A stretch of 64,000 nt of DNA from Nocardioides sp. WS12 (GTDB lineage Bacteria; Actinomycetota; Actinomycetes; Propionibacteriales; Nocardioidaceae), in assembly GCF_014108865.1 (NCBI RefSeq), contig NZ_CP053928.1:4340001-4404000 (forward strand), read 5' to 3'. Every line of letters starts with the position of its first letter. The stretch's first letter is position 1. Positions 27,644-39,122 of the stretch are shown here, in pieces. Under the pieces are notes generated by a model. It made no database searches and had not been told where the DNA came from. It saw nothing but the letters and a program-made list of their open reading frames with translations. A program made the translations under genes and the position numbers.

Positions 27644-28878
27644 CGACCGCCGGGATCGCCCTCGCCCGCTGCTCGGAACTCGACGTCATCTCCGCGTCGG
27701 AGACCTGGCTCGAGCGCACCCACCTGACCCCGCAGCACCGCGCTGCCAACGCTCTCGCGGGCAGGTGGATGCGGGACGCCGGACTCACCGTCTGGCAGGA
27801 CGCGGCGGGCAACATCTGCGGCCGCCGCGAAGGCCCGACGCCCGGCCTTCCTGCGCTGTTGCTCGGCTCCCATCTCGACACTGTCCCCGACGCCGGCAGC
27901 TTCGACGGGATGCTCGGCGTGGTGATGGCGATCGCCGTCGTCGAACGCCTCCGCGACATCGAACTCCCCTTCGCACTGGAGGTCATCGGCTTCAGCGACG
28001 AGGAGGGCGCCCGGTTCGGCAAGGCGTTGCTCGGCAGCCAGGCCGTGGCCGGTACGTGGGACGAGGACTGGTGGGACCTGCGCGATCGCGACGGCATCAC
28101 GCTGCACCAGGCGTTCCTCGAGTTCGGGCTCGACCCGCGCCAGGTCGGCGACGCGGCCCGCCGTCCCGAGGAGCTCGTCGGCTACCTCGAGGCCCACATC
28201 GAACAAGGGCCCTACCTGGAAGCGGCCGACGCGTCGCTCGGGTACGTCACGACCATCGCGGGCGCCCGGCGATTCCGCCTCACGGTGACGGGCGAAGCGC
28301 GGCACGCCGGCGGGACGCCGTACGAACGGAGAAGGGACGCGCTCCTCGGCGCCAGCGAGATGATCGTGGCGGTGGAGCGGTTGGCGCGAGCCGCCGGCAC
28401 GATCGCGACCGTCGGTCGGATCGAGGTGCTGCCCGGTGCGGTCAACGTGATCGCCGGCCGCGCCGACCTGAGCCTGGACCTTCGCGCCGCCACCGACGAG
28501 GAACGCGACGCAACCTGGGCGCAGATGGAAGAAGAGTTCGAGAAGATCTGTACGGCGCGCGACCTGCGCCTCGACGTCGTCCTGAACCACGAGGCACCGG
28601 CCGCACCGTGCGCCGGTTGGCTCAAGAACGCGGTCATCGCAGGCATCAGGGCAACCGGGGACCCGAACCCGATGGGCCTGTGGAGCCGGGCCGGCCACGA
28701 CGCGATGGCGATCGCGGCCATTGCCGACATCGGCATGCTCTTCGTCCGCTGCCACGACGGCATCAGCCACCACCCCGATGAGGGCGTCCGCGAGATCGAT
28801 GTCGCGCACGGCATCGACGCGTTCGAGCAGGCGGTGCTGCAGGTGGCCGCCACCTGGACGGACGACCATGGCGACTGA
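27640..28878 (+). CDS. allC: Allantoate amidohydrolase (M20 family)
   Basis: A 412-residue di-metal hydrolase that converts allantoate to ureidoglycine, CO2 and ammonia. GSHLDTVPDAGSFDG, GFSDEEGARF, EAHIEQGPYLE and SRAGHDAMA are the metal-binding and catalytic segments of the allantoate/N-carbamoyl amidohydrolase family. The start overlaps pucG by 4 nt and the stop lies 11 nt inside the regulator gene. Confidence 0.92.
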   Translation: MTTAGIALARCSELDVISASETWLERTHLTPQHRAANALAGRWMRDAGLTVWQDAAGNICGRREGPTPGLPALLLGSHLDTVPDAGSFDGMLGVVMAIAVVERLRDIELPFALEVIGFSDEEGARFGKALLGSQAVAGTWDEDWWDLRDRDGITLHQAFLEFGLDPRQVGDAARRPEELVGYLEAHIEQGPYLEAADASLGYVTTIAGARRFRLTVTGEARHAGGTPYERRRDALLGASEMIVAVERLARAAGTIATVGRIEVLPGAVNVIAGRADLSLDLRAATDEERDATWAQMEEEFEKICTARDLRLDVVLNHEAPAAPCAGWLKNAVIAGIRATGDPNPMGLWSRAGHDAMAIAAIADIGMLFVRCHDGISHHPDEGVREIDVAHGIDAFEQAVLQVAATWTDDHGD

Positions 28879-29704
28879 GCAGGCCGAACAGTCGGGCCAG
28901 CGGATCGACGAGCGGATCGCCGAACGCCACGACGACCTCAGCCCCCAGGAGCGCCGTGCCGCAGGCGCCCTGCTCGAGCACCTCGACGACCTCGCGACCT
29001 ACCGTGCCGCCGAACTGGCGGAACTCGCCGGGGTTTCCCGCGCGACAATGAGCCGCCTGTTCCGCAGCCTCGGGTTCGCGGACTTCGACGAGGTCCGTGA
29101 GCACCTGCGTGGCCTGCGCGCGACCGGCGAACCGCGCCGTGTCGACGGGGCTCCGGAGCCCGAGGCGCTGGCCGCGGCCGAGCATGCGGCGATCCTGCGT
29201 GCCGTCGGGCACCCCCGCGTGCCCGAGGTCGCCGGCCTGATCGCCCTCGCCGAGCGCGTCCTGGTGGTCGGCTGGCGCAACAGCTATCCGGTCGCCCTGC
29301 ACCTGCGCGAACAGCTCGCCCAGGCCCGCGACGACGTCCGGATCGCCCCCGTGCCGGGCCAGACGACCGGTGAGGAACTGGTCGGCCTCGGGTCGGCCGA
29401 TGTGGTCCTGGTGGTCGGCTTCCGACGGCGGCCGCAGCACTTCGGCGCCTTCCTCACGGCCGCGCACGCGACCGGCGCGACCGTCGTACTCCTGGGTGAC
29501 CCGACGGCGGTGGCGCACGCCTCCCACGCGAGCATCTGGCTGGAGTGCCCGTTGCAGCATGCGCTGGCGTTCGACAGCTACGCCGCCCCGATGGCGCTCG
29601 TCAGCGTGCTGGCCGACGGCGTGCTCGCTGCGTGTCGTCGTACCGGAAGCGCCCGCGTGCGCAGCATCAGCGAGACTTACGAACAACTCGGCGAAGTGGA
29701 ATGA
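28868..29704 (+). CDS. MurR/RpiR-family transcriptional regulator
   Basis: A 278-residue regulator. An N-terminal HTH_6 domain (about 15-90; LSPQERRAAGALLEHLDDLATYRAAELAELAGVSRATMSRLFRSLGF) precedes a SIS sugar/phosphate-binding-type domain (about 115-260). Embedded in the operon and overlapping allC, it is the likely purine-catabolism regulator, autoregulating and controlling both operons through the GAAAC sites; this is inference. Confidence 0.85.
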   Translation: MATEQAEQSGQRIDERIAERHDDLSPQERRAAGALLEHLDDLATYRAAELAELAGVSRATMSRLFRSLGFADFDEVREHLRGLRATGEPRRVDGAPEPEALAAAEHAAILRAVGHPRVPEVAGLIALAERVLVVGWRNSYPVALHLREQLAQARDDVRIAPVPGQTTGEELVGLGSADVVLVVGFRRRPQHFGAFLTAAHATGATVVLLGDPTAVAHASHASIWLECPLQHALAFDSYAAPMALVSVLADGVLAACRRTGSARVRSISETYEQLGEVE

Positions 29705-29714
29705 GAGGCGACCA

Positions 29715-30209
29715 GTGACCGGCGACCCGAACAACGGCCTGGACAGTGACGCAGCATGGCTGGCCCGTGCGGTCGAGCTCGCGACCGCCAACGTCGACGA
29801 CGGCGGCGGGCCCTTCGGCGCGGTCATCGTGCAGGACGGCAAGCTGATCGCCTTCGGGCAGAACCGGGTCACCCGCGACCTCGATCCCACCGCCCACGCG
29901 GAAGTGATGGCGATCCGCGCCGCGTGTACGGCGATCGGCTCATTCAGCCTCGCCGGCTGCTCCCTCTACACCTCCTGCGAACCGTGCCCGCTTTGCCTGT
30001 CGGCATCGTTGTGGGCGCGACTGGACCGCGTCGTCTACGCCGCCGACCGCGAGGACGCGGCCAGGGGCGGGTTCGACGACAGCGAGTTCTACGAACTCTT
30101 CGACCGGCCCCGGTCCGAGTGGTCGATGGACATCGACAACCTGCGGCCCGACAACGCGTCGTCACCGTTCGACGCGTGGCTCGCTCACGAGAAGCGGACT
30201 GCGTACTGA
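29715..30209 (+). CDS. guaD: Nucleoside deaminase, probable guanine deaminase
   Basis: A 164-residue zinc deaminase of the cytidine-deaminase superfamily: PTAHAEVMAIR with the Zn ligand His and catalytic Glu, and SCEPCPLCLSA with the two Zn cysteines. In a purine cluster the guanine deaminase role (guanine to xanthine) fits best, but tRNA-adenosine-deaminase relatives look alike. GTG 29715 has GAGG 6 nt upstream. Its end overlaps the convergent xdhC by 48 nt. Confidence 0.85.
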   Translation: MTGDPNNGLDSDAAWLARAVELATANVDDGGGPFGAVIVQDGKLIAFGQNRVTRDLDPTAHAEVMAIRAACTAIGSFSLAGCSLYTSCEPCPLCLSASLWARLDRVVYAADREDAARGGFDDSEFYELFDRPRSEWSMDIDNLRPDNASSPFDAWLAHEKRTAY

Positions 30210-30998
30210 CAGGAGTTCCGCCGCGACGCCGAGTGCGATCGCAGCCGGCTTCTTGCTGTGGATGCCCGTGACTGCGGGATCGCCGATGGGCGTGCGGATC
30301 CGGGCGATCTCGTCTGCTGTGTGACCGAGGTCGGCCAGCTTCGACCGGAAGCGAACCCACTTCGCCGACGACCCGATCAGACCGATCGACCCGGGCACGT
30401 CGGAGCGCAGCAGCGCGTCGAGCAACGCGAGGTCCTCGGCGTGGTCGTGCGTCAGCACCAGGGTGTGCGTGCCGCGCGGCAGTTCGGCGATCACCAGTTC
30501 CGGGAGCACGGACACCCGGTGCACGTGGACGTCGGCTGGTCCCGTCAGGAGTGGCGCCAGTCGGGCGTCGTCGAGTTGATCGGCTCGGGAGTCGACGAGG
30601 TGAAGGTCGAGGTCGTGGCGCCCCAGCAGCAGCGCCAGTTCGAACCCGACGTGGCCCATCCCGAAGATCGCGTACGACGGCAGCACCCCCACCGGCTCGA
30701 GCAGCAGGGTGACCTCGCCACCGCAGCACTGCACCCCGTGCTCGAGCGGCGCCTTGTCGGACAGGTCGTGCCGCTCAGTCACCGGCGTCGCGGTGCCGTC
30801 GGCCAGCAGGACCCGCGCCCGTCGTACGGCGGCCTCCTCGAGGTTGCCACCGCCGACGCTCCCCCACGTCTCCGTCGCGGTGACCACGAGCTTGGCACCG
30901 GCCTCCCGTGGGGCGTGGCCCCGCACTTCGGCAACGGTGACCAGGACGCACAGAGTCCGCGTGTCGCGGAGGTGCTGGAGCGCGCGGAGCCAGTCCAT
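30162..30998 (-). CDS. xdhC: Xanthine dehydrogenase accessory protein XdhC
   Basis: A 278-residue protein of the XdhC/CoxI family, which binds molybdenum cofactor, promotes its sulfuration and inserts it into XdhB. The N-terminal block has GSVGGGNLE and HGVQCCGGEVTLL; the C-terminal part is a Rossmann domain (YAIFGMGHVGFELALLLG) with GLIGSSAKWVRFRSKL. It follows xdhB by one base. Confidence 0.92.
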   Translation of the reverse strand: MDWLRALQHLRDTRTLCVLVTVAEVRGHAPREAGAKLVVTATETWGSVGGGNLEEAAVRRARVLLADGTATPVTERHDLSDKAPLEHGVQCCGGEVTLLLEPVGVLPSYAIFGMGHVGFELALLLGRHDLDLHLVDSRADQLDDARLAPLLTGPADVHVHRVSVLPELVIAELPRGTHTLVLTHDHAEDLALLDALLRSDVPGSIGLIGSSAKWVRFRSKLADLGHTADEIARIRTPIGDPAVTGIHSKKPAAIALGVAAELLSVRSPLLVSEPRVER

Positions 30999-30999
30999 G

Positions 31000-33269
<2,270 letters not shown>

Positions 33270-33273
<4 letters not shown>

Positions 33274-34688
33274 TGCGACTCCTGGTGGTTGAGGCGCGAG
33301 CGCCAGCGAACCTCGAAGCCAAGGAGGGACTGTCCGAGCATCGCCTTGCGATACGCCGCGCTCGCCCGGTGGTCGTCGAGCGGTGTGCCCTCGCCGGACA
33401 ACACCTGGGCGGCCGCCTGCACCGTCGCGGTCGACCAGGGCTGGCCCACCAGGGCGGCCTCCGTCGCCGTCGCCCGGATCGGTGTCGCCGCCACTCCACC
33501 CAGCCCGATCGCGGCGCGAGCCACCACGCCGTCCACCACCTCGACAGCGAAGGCCACCGCGACCGACGAGATGTCGTCGTAGCGCCGCTTGGCGATCTTG
33601 TGGAACGCCGTCATCGGGGCCAACGGAAGGGGGATCCGCACGCGACCGATCAGTTCGTCGGCCCGCCGCACCGTCGCCCGATAGCCCGTGAAGTAGTCCG
33701 CGAGCGGCACGACCCGCTCCCCCGCGGGCGACACCAGCACCACCTCGGCGGACAACGCGAGCAGCGCCGGTGGCAGGTCGCCGATGGGCGAGCCGGTGCC
33801 GAGGTTGCCGCCGATGGTCGCGCCGTTGCGGATCAGCCGCGACGCGAACTGCGGGAACACCTCCTCCAGCAACGGGATCCGGCCGGCCAACTCGCGCTCG
33901 ATCTCCGACAACGACAGGGCCGCGCCGATCTCCACGACGTCCGTGCCCACGTCCAGCCGACGCAGTTCGTCCAGTTGATCGATCGCGACCAGAAGTGCCG
34001 GCCGGGCACCCCGCAGGTTGGCCTCGACCCCGAGGTCGGTCGACCCTGCCAGAGCAACCGCTCCGGATTCTCCGAGGGCCGCGAGCGCTTCGTCGAGAGA
34101 TCCCGGGCGCACCCACCCGGGCGCGCAGCGCGCCGGCGCTGCAGGAGTCGGCTCCGTCGTACGCGAGAGGAAGCGGTCGCCTTCGACGGGATGGCCCAGC
34201 GCCTCTGCGGCGTCGAGGATCGGGCGATATCCGGTGCACCGGCACAGGTTTCCGGACAGTGCGTGGTGGTCGAACTCGACGCGGCCGGGCCGGTAGTACT
34301 CCGCGGCCATGCTGCAGACGAAGCCCGGCGTGCAGTAGCCGCACTGGGAGCCACCCCGGCCGGCGAGCTCGCGCTGCACGGGGTGCAACGCCTCCGGCGT
34401 GCCCAGTCCTTCCGAGGTCAGCACCTCCTGGTCAGCCAGGGCGGCCGCCGGAATCAGGCAGGCGTTGATCGCCGTCCACTCCGTCGCCGCGTCCACGCCT
34501 GAGCGCGCGATCAGGACGGCGCACGCGCCGCACTCACCCTCCGCGCAGCCCTCCTTCGCGCCGGTCAGGCCGATGCCCCGCAACCAGTCGAGGGCGTTGA
34601 GCGCAGGACCGGCAGCAGCGAACGACCGGACGGTCCCGTTGACGGTGACGGGAGCCTGCGGCAGATTGGCGGCCGGGTCGGTGCTCAT
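33270..34688 (-). CDS. xdhA: Xanthine dehydrogenase, 2Fe-2S and FAD subunit
   Basis: A 472-residue small subunit. Residues about 15-165 hold two [2Fe-2S] clusters (GCAEGECGACAV, GSQCGYCTPGF and LSGNLCRCTGY); residues about 185-465 are the FAD domain (LAGSTDLGVE, IRNGATIGGNLGTGSPIGDLPP). It passes electrons from the molybdenum centre to NAD+. ATG 34688 lies 7 nt after TACGGT. The last dozen residues (about VRWRSRLNHQESQ) are encoded by a palindromic repeat at 33283-33320, so the native C-terminus seems to have been replaced. Confidence 0.93.
33283..33320. repeat. Palindromic repeat at the xdhA 3' end
   Basis: A 38-nt imperfect palindrome beginning TGGTGGTTGAGGCGCG and ending CGAACCTCGAAGCC; the GGTTGAGG and CCTCGAAGCC arms flank a GC-rich middle. 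It recalls intergenic palindromes abundant in Nocardioides-like genomes (from memory). It encodes the XdhA tail and abuts the xdhB ribosome binding site. Confidence 0.6.
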
Positions 34689-34695
34689 CACCCCC

Positions 34696-34701
34696 ACCGT
34701 A
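34696..34701 (-). promoter_or_regulatory. -10 element TACGGT for xdhA
   Basis: TACGGT on the minus strand is 7 nt before the xdhA ATG, a leaderless arrangement, although the intervening GGGGGTG could also serve as a weak ribosome binding site. Confidence 0.45.
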
Positions 34702-34761
34702 GGCCTGCTCCCCATGCCTCCGGGTCCACTTGTCGACGAGACGGAACGAATTAACCGTGCC

Positions 34762-34787
34762 GAAACGCAGAGCGACAGCACTGAAAC
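34762..34787. promoter_or_regulatory. Candidate RpiR operator in the xdhA/ABC divergent region
   Basis: Two GAAACGC direct half-sites at 34762 and 34783 are spaced 21 bp apart, two helical turns. They match the palindrome in front of uraD and sit between the xdhA and ABC-transporter promoters. Confidence 0.4.
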
Positions 34788-34867
34788 GCTGCGCTCATAG
34801 CGTCGCTCATCAGCAACTGCTGTTGCATCTCGGACCGGTCCCGACGCCAGCCCACGCAGGAGAACAC

Positions 34868-35971
34868 ATGACCCACCCGTCCCCTCGCCCGCGCTCACGC
34901 CGGCGCATCCGGATCATGGCGGCCACGATGGTGGCCGCCGTCGGCATGCTCGGCCTCGCGGCCTGCGGCAGCGACGACGCCGATGAAGGCAGCGGCCACG
35001 GCGAGATCAGCGTCCAGTACTCCTGGATCAAGAACGAGGAGTTCGCCGGCGAGTTCTACGCCTACGACAAGGGCTACTACGAGGACGCAGGCTTCAGCGC
35101 CGTCAACGGCATCTCGGGCCCCGACACGGGGGTGGCGAAGCTCCTGAGCGGCACCGTCCAGGTTGCCCTGAGCGACGCCGCCTCGATCGGCGCGGCCATC
35201 GCCAACGAGGACGCCCCGCTGAAGATCATCGGCGCGACCTTCCAGAAGAACCCCTTCACGATCCTGTCCCTCAAGGACGGCGGCGACATCAAGACGCCCG
35301 CTGACCTGAAGGGCAAGAAGATCGGCGTCCAGGACTCCAACGCCAGCGTGTTCGAGGCGATCCTGAACGCCAACGGCATCTCGAAGGACGACGTCGAGGT
35401 GGTCCCCGTCGACTTCGACCCGACGCCGCTGATGGAGGGCAAGGTCGACGGCTTCATGGCGTACCTGACCAACGAGGCGATCACCGTCGAGCTCGCCGGC
35501 CACGAGGTCACCAACCTGCCGTACGCCGACAACGGCGTGCCGTACGTCGCGGAGACCTTCAGCGTCACCGACCAGTACCTCGCCGAGAACAAGGAACTCC
35601 TCAAGGACTTCCTCATCGCCGAGATCAAGGGCTGGACCGACGTCTTCAAGAACCCGACCGACGACACCGTCGGCGTGATCACGGAGTTCTACAACAAGGC
35701 CGCGTCCGACAACGCCGAGGGCCTCGAGGCCGTGTTCGGCGCGCTGGACCCCAAGAAGACCGGTCTCGGTCTGGACGCGCAGAAGCTGCTGATCTCCACG
35801 CCGGACACGGAGGCGAACGGCCTGTTCACCATCACCGACGAGCTCAAGGACCAGACCGTCGCATCGCTCGCCGCTGCCGGCTGGAAGGTCAGCGTCGAGG
35901 ACCTCTTCGACACGAGCATCATCGACGAGATCTACGAGGAGAACCCGGACCTCAAGGGATACCTGCCCTGA
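34868..35971 (+). CDS. ABC transporter substrate-binding lipoprotein (NMT1/SsuA-like)
   Basis: A 367-residue exported protein with a signal peptide and lipobox LAACG (Cys at about residue 35). The fold features (SWIKNEEFAGEFYAYDKGYYEDAGF, PADLKGKKIGVQDSN) match the NMT1/THI5/SsuA type that captures small organic solutes. ATG 34868 has AGGAG about 5 nt upstream. It sits divergent to xdhA with an ATPase and two permeases, so a purine, allantoin or related ureide is the likely cargo; this is inference. Confidence 0.88.
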   Translation: MTHPSPRPRSRRRIRIMAATMVAAVGMLGLAACGSDDADEGSGHGEISVQYSWIKNEEFAGEFYAYDKGYYEDAGFSAVNGISGPDTGVAKLLSGTVQVALSDAASIGAAIANEDAPLKIIGATFQKNPFTILSLKDGGDIKTPADLKGKKIGVQDSNASVFEAILNANGISKDDVEVVPVDFDPTPLMEGKVDGFMAYLTNEAITVELAGHEVTNLPYADNGVPYVAETFSVTDQYLAENKELLKDFLIAEIKGWTDVFKNPTDDTVGVITEFYNKAASDNAEGLEAVFGALDPKKTGLGLDAQKLLISTPDTEANGLFTITDELKDQTVASLAAAGWKVSVEDLFDTSIIDEIYEENPDLKGYLP

Positions 35972-35973
35972 TC

Positions 35974-36759
35974 ATGAGCACCGGATTGCAGGTCACCGGA
36001 CTGACCAAGACGTTCAAGGTCGGCCGGGGCCGCAGCATCACGGCTCTGGAAGGGGCTGACCTCCACACCGAGGTCGGCTCCTTCCTCGCCCTCCTCGGCC
36101 CCTCGGGCTGCGGGAAGTCGACGATCCTGCGGATCCTCGCCGACCTGGAGCAGCCCACCGCCGGCACGGCACTGGTCGACGGGAAGACTCCGGCCGAGTT
36201 GCGCCGGGGCAGTGAGCTGGGCATCGCCTTCCAGGACCACGCCCTGCTGCCGTGGCGCAGCGTCACGAAGAACATCCGACTCCCCTACGAGGTCGCGGGG
36301 CGCCCGGTCGACACGGCCTACATCGAGGAACTGATCGACCTCGTCGGGTTGCGTGGCTTCGAGAAAAGCCTGCCCGCGCAACTGTCCGGTGGCATGCGCC
36401 AACGGGTGTCGATCGCGCGTGCTCTCGCGCTCAAGCCGTCCGTGCTGCTGCTCGACGAACCGTTCGGTGCTCTCGACGACATGACCCGCCAGAACCTCAA
36501 CCTGGAACTGCTGCGGATCTGGACCGAGAAGCCGGCCACCACCCTGCTGGTCACGCACGGCATCTCGGAGGCGATCTTCCTCTCGGACCAGGTCGCGGTG
36601 ATGTCGGCGCGACCGGGCCGGATCAAGGCGATCATCGACGTCGACCTGCCTCGGCCGCGCACCCCCGAGATGATGCGGACGCCCGAGTTCCACGCCCTCG
36701 TCGACCAGGCCTCGGAGATCCTCTTCGGAGCCGACGGGCGCGCGGACGCCGAGTCATGA
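35974..36759 (+). CDS. ABC transporter ATP-binding protein (SsuB/TauB-like)
   Basis: A 261-residue ATPase: Walker A GPSGCGKST (about residue 43), Q-loop AFQDHALLPWR, signature LSGGMRQR, Walker B VLLLDEPFGALD and switch His in LVTHGISEA. It resembles the nitrate/sulfonate/taurine group. It starts 2 nt after the lipoprotein stop and energises both permeases. Confidence 0.93.
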   Translation: MSTGLQVTGLTKTFKVGRGRSITALEGADLHTEVGSFLALLGPSGCGKSTILRILADLEQPTAGTALVDGKTPAELRRGSELGIAFQDHALLPWRSVTKNIRLPYEVAGRPVDTAYIEELIDLVGLRGFEKSLPAQLSGGMRQRVSIARALALKPSVLLLDEPFGALDDMTRQNLNLELLRIWTEKPATTLLVTHGISEAIFLSDQVAVMSARPGRIKAIIDVDLPRPRTPEMMRTPEFHALVDQASEILFGADGRADAES

Positions 36760-36777
36760 GCGCGTCATGAGGTGGTC

Positions 36778-37578
36778 GTGATCCGGATCCCCGGCTGGTT
36801 GGCGACGATCCTCGGCTGTGTCGGGCTGGTCGCGGGCTGGTGGCTGTTCTCCGCGCTGGCATTCCGCCCGGACGCCGGCACCACGTACGACCCCGTCCCG
36901 TCCCCGCTGGCGGTCTTCCGCCAGATCATCGATGACGGCTTCTCTGCCTACTGGGACTTCTTCTCCGTCACCATCCACGAGGCCGCCATCGGGTTCCTGT
37001 GGGGCAACGGACTCGCCCTGCTGCTTGCAGCCACGGTGCTCCTCGTCCCCCGGATCGAACCCGTGGTCGTCCAGATCGCCGTCGTGACCTACTGCCTGCC
37101 GATCGTGGCGGTCGGCGGCATCGCGATCGTCGCGCTCGGCGGCGCGAACACCCCCGGCGACCCGTCGAAGACGGCGATCTTCCTGGCCGCGCTGTCGGTC
37201 TTCTTCACCACCGTGGTCGGGGCGCTGCTCGGGTTCAAGTCCGCCGACCGGGCCAGCCTCGATGTCGTCCGCGTGTTCGGCGGCGGCCGGGTGCGCCAAC
37301 TCCTCAAGGTCCGCCTGCTCTCGGCCCTCCCGGCCATCCTCAACGCGCTGCAGGTCGCCGTACCCACGTCCCTGCTGGGAGCGGTCCTCGGCGAGTACCT
37401 CGGCGCCACCGACCGCAGCGTCGGCATCACCCTGATCCGGCTCCAGGGCTCGCTCGACTCGGTGCGCGTGTGGGCCGTGTTCCTGCTGTGCGCGCTGGTC
37501 GCCCTCATCGGGTACGCCGCGTTCGGGCTCATCGCCCGCCTGATCACGCCGTGGGTGGCCGGACGGAGTGCCGGATGA
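36778..37578 (+). CDS. ABC transporter permease 1
   Basis: A 266-residue binding-protein-dependent permease with about six membrane helices. The EAA-type loop is LDVVRVFGGGRVRQLLKVRLLSALPAI. GTG 36778 is chosen because GAGG lies 5 nt upstream; the GTG at 36772 in the same frame is an alternative. The stop overlaps the start of permease 2. Confidence 0.85.
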   Translation: MIRIPGWLATILGCVGLVAGWWLFSALAFRPDAGTTYDPVPSPLAVFRQIIDDGFSAYWDFFSVTIHEAAIGFLWGNGLALLLAATVLLVPRIEPVVVQIAVVTYCLPIVAVGGIAIVALGGANTPGDPSKTAIFLAALSVFFTTVVGALLGFKSADRASLDVVRVFGGGRVRQLLKVRLLSALPAILNALQVAVPTSLLGAVLGEYLGATDRSVGITLIRLQGSLDSVRVWAVFLLCALVALIGYAAFGLIARLITPWVAGRSAG

Positions 37579-38387
37579 CCCGCGCCATCGGCCGCTCCCT
37601 GGTCAACGCCCTCGCCACGCTGCTCATCGTGCTCGCGCTCTGGCAGGCCGTGGTCAGCTTCGCCGGCGTCTCGCCGTACGTCGCCAAGGGCCCGCTCGAC
37701 GTCTTCCGGTTCCTGTTCGTGGACGAGGCCGGAGCGGCGCCCGGACGGCTGGCGGCCGACAATCGCGCGTCCATGCAGCCGCTGATGGTCCAGACCCTGA
37801 AGGACTCGGCGCTGGGGTTCGTCGTGGGCCTGTCGATCGCCATCGTGCTGGCCGTCGGCTTCTCGCTGTCGAAGGTCGTCGAGGCGAGCGTGATGCCGCT
37901 GGCCCTGTTGCTTCGCAGCGTCCCGCTCGTGTCGATCTCGCCGGTCATCATCCTGATCACCGGCCGCGGCTCGACGGCCTCGGTCGCCACCATCGGCAGC
38001 ATCGTGGTGCTCTTCCCCGCCCTCGCCTCGGCGCTGTTCGGACTGAGCCGGGCCAGCAAGGAGAGCCTCGACCTGGTCCACGTGTACGGCGGCGGGAACC
38101 TCACCGCACTCCGCAAGGTCTCGATCCCGGGAGCCCTGCCGTCCCTGTTCGCCGCGGCCCGCGTCTCCGTGCCGGGCGCGGTCACCGGAGCGCTGCTCGC
38201 CGAGTGGCTCTCGACCGGCCAGGGCATCGGCGGGTCGATCCAGAAGTTCAACGCCGCCGCGAAGTTCGATGACCTGTGGGCTTCGGTCGCGATCATCACC
38301 GCGATCACCCTCGTGCTCTACAACCTCGTCCAGTTGTTGGAGAACGTCGTCCTCGCCCGGATGGGGATGAGCCAGCAGCAGAGCTGA
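37575..38387 (+). CDS. ABC transporter permease 2
   Basis: A 270-residue permease distinct from permease 1, with about six helices and the coupling loop LDLVHVYGGGNLTALRKVSIPGALPSL. ATG 37575 overlaps the previous stop by 4 nt (ATGA). Two different permeases with one ATPase imply a heterodimeric channel. The N-terminus has a long extracytoplasmic loop (about 35-75). Confidence 0.9.
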   Translation: MTRAIGRSLVNALATLLIVLALWQAVVSFAGVSPYVAKGPLDVFRFLFVDEAGAAPGRLAADNRASMQPLMVQTLKDSALGFVVGLSIAIVLAVGFSLSKVVEASVMPLALLLRSVPLVSISPVIILITGRGSTASVATIGSIVVLFPALASALFGLSRASKESLDLVHVYGGGNLTALRKVSIPGALPSLFAAARVSVPGAVTGALLAEWLSTGQGIGGSIQKFNAAAKFDDLWASVAIITAITLVLYNLVQLLENVVLARMGMSQQQS

Positions 38388-38397
38388 TCGGGCGCGG

Positions 38398-39042
38398 TCA
38401 GTGGTTGTTGGTGGTGACCAGTGCGGCGCCGAGACCGACCATCATCACGCCACCGGCAGCACCGAGCGTGTCGAGCCGCTCCGGCTTGCGCGCGAACCAG
38501 TCCCGGGCGCGGCTGGCGGCCAGCGCCCAGCAGGTGTCGGAGGCCACGGCCATCACGCCGAACAGCACACCGAGGAGCACCAGTTGGGGTGCGGCGGCAG
38601 CGGAGGAGTCGATGAACTGCGGCAGGAAGGCCACGAAGAACACGATGGTCTTCGGGTTCGTCGCCCCCACCACGAAACCGGTGCGCACCGCCTTGAGGTC
38701 ACCGCCCGGCGAACCACCGCCCTGACCCGCCTGCTCGAGTGCGGCCCGCGCGTCGGCGCGGTGCCGGAACGCCTGGACGCCGAGGTAGATGACGTACGCC
38801 GCGCCGATCAGCTTGATGATCGTGAACGCGGTGGCCGAGGCGGCCACGACCGCGCCCAGCCCGATCGCGACGAGGATGACCTGCGCGACCAGTCCGAGCG
38901 CATTGCCGACCACCGAGAGCAGTGCGTCGCGCCGACCGACGGTGAGGGCGCGGCCGATGGTGAACAGCAGACTCGGGCCCGGCACCTGGATGAACAGGAT
39001 CGAGGCGATCGCAAAGGCTGCGAACTGGCTGGACGAAGGCAT
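38398..39042 (-). CDS. LysE-family exporter
   Basis: A 214-residue membrane protein with six helices: VPGPSLLFTIGRALTVGRRDALLSVVGNALG near the start and GATNPKTIVFFVAFLPQF in the middle are LysE/RhtB signatures. It exports amino acids. ATG 39042 is used; an in-frame TTG two codons earlier is unlikely. It converges on the ABC operon. Confidence 0.9.
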   Translation of the reverse strand: MPSSSQFAAFAIASILFIQVPGPSLLFTIGRALTVGRRDALLSVVGNALGLVAQVILVAIGLGAVVAASATAFTIIKLIGAAYVIYLGVQAFRHRADARAALEQAGQGGGSPGGDLKAVRTGFVVGATNPKTIVFFVAFLPQFIDSSAAAAPQLVLLGVLFGVMAVASDTCWALAASRARDWFARKPERLDTLGAAGGVMMVGLGAALVTTNNH

Positions 39043-39122
39043 GAGCAAGTATCCGTCACGCCGCGCGAGATCGCGACTTCGTTTCCACTCAGCCGCAGGC
39101 CGACCCGACCGATGGTTCGCCC

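Noticed and set aside
33274..34344. Upstream extension of the xdhB frame
   Set aside because: The extra codons run out of frame within xdhA; the GTG at 33273 overlaps the xdhA stop and has a ribosome site.
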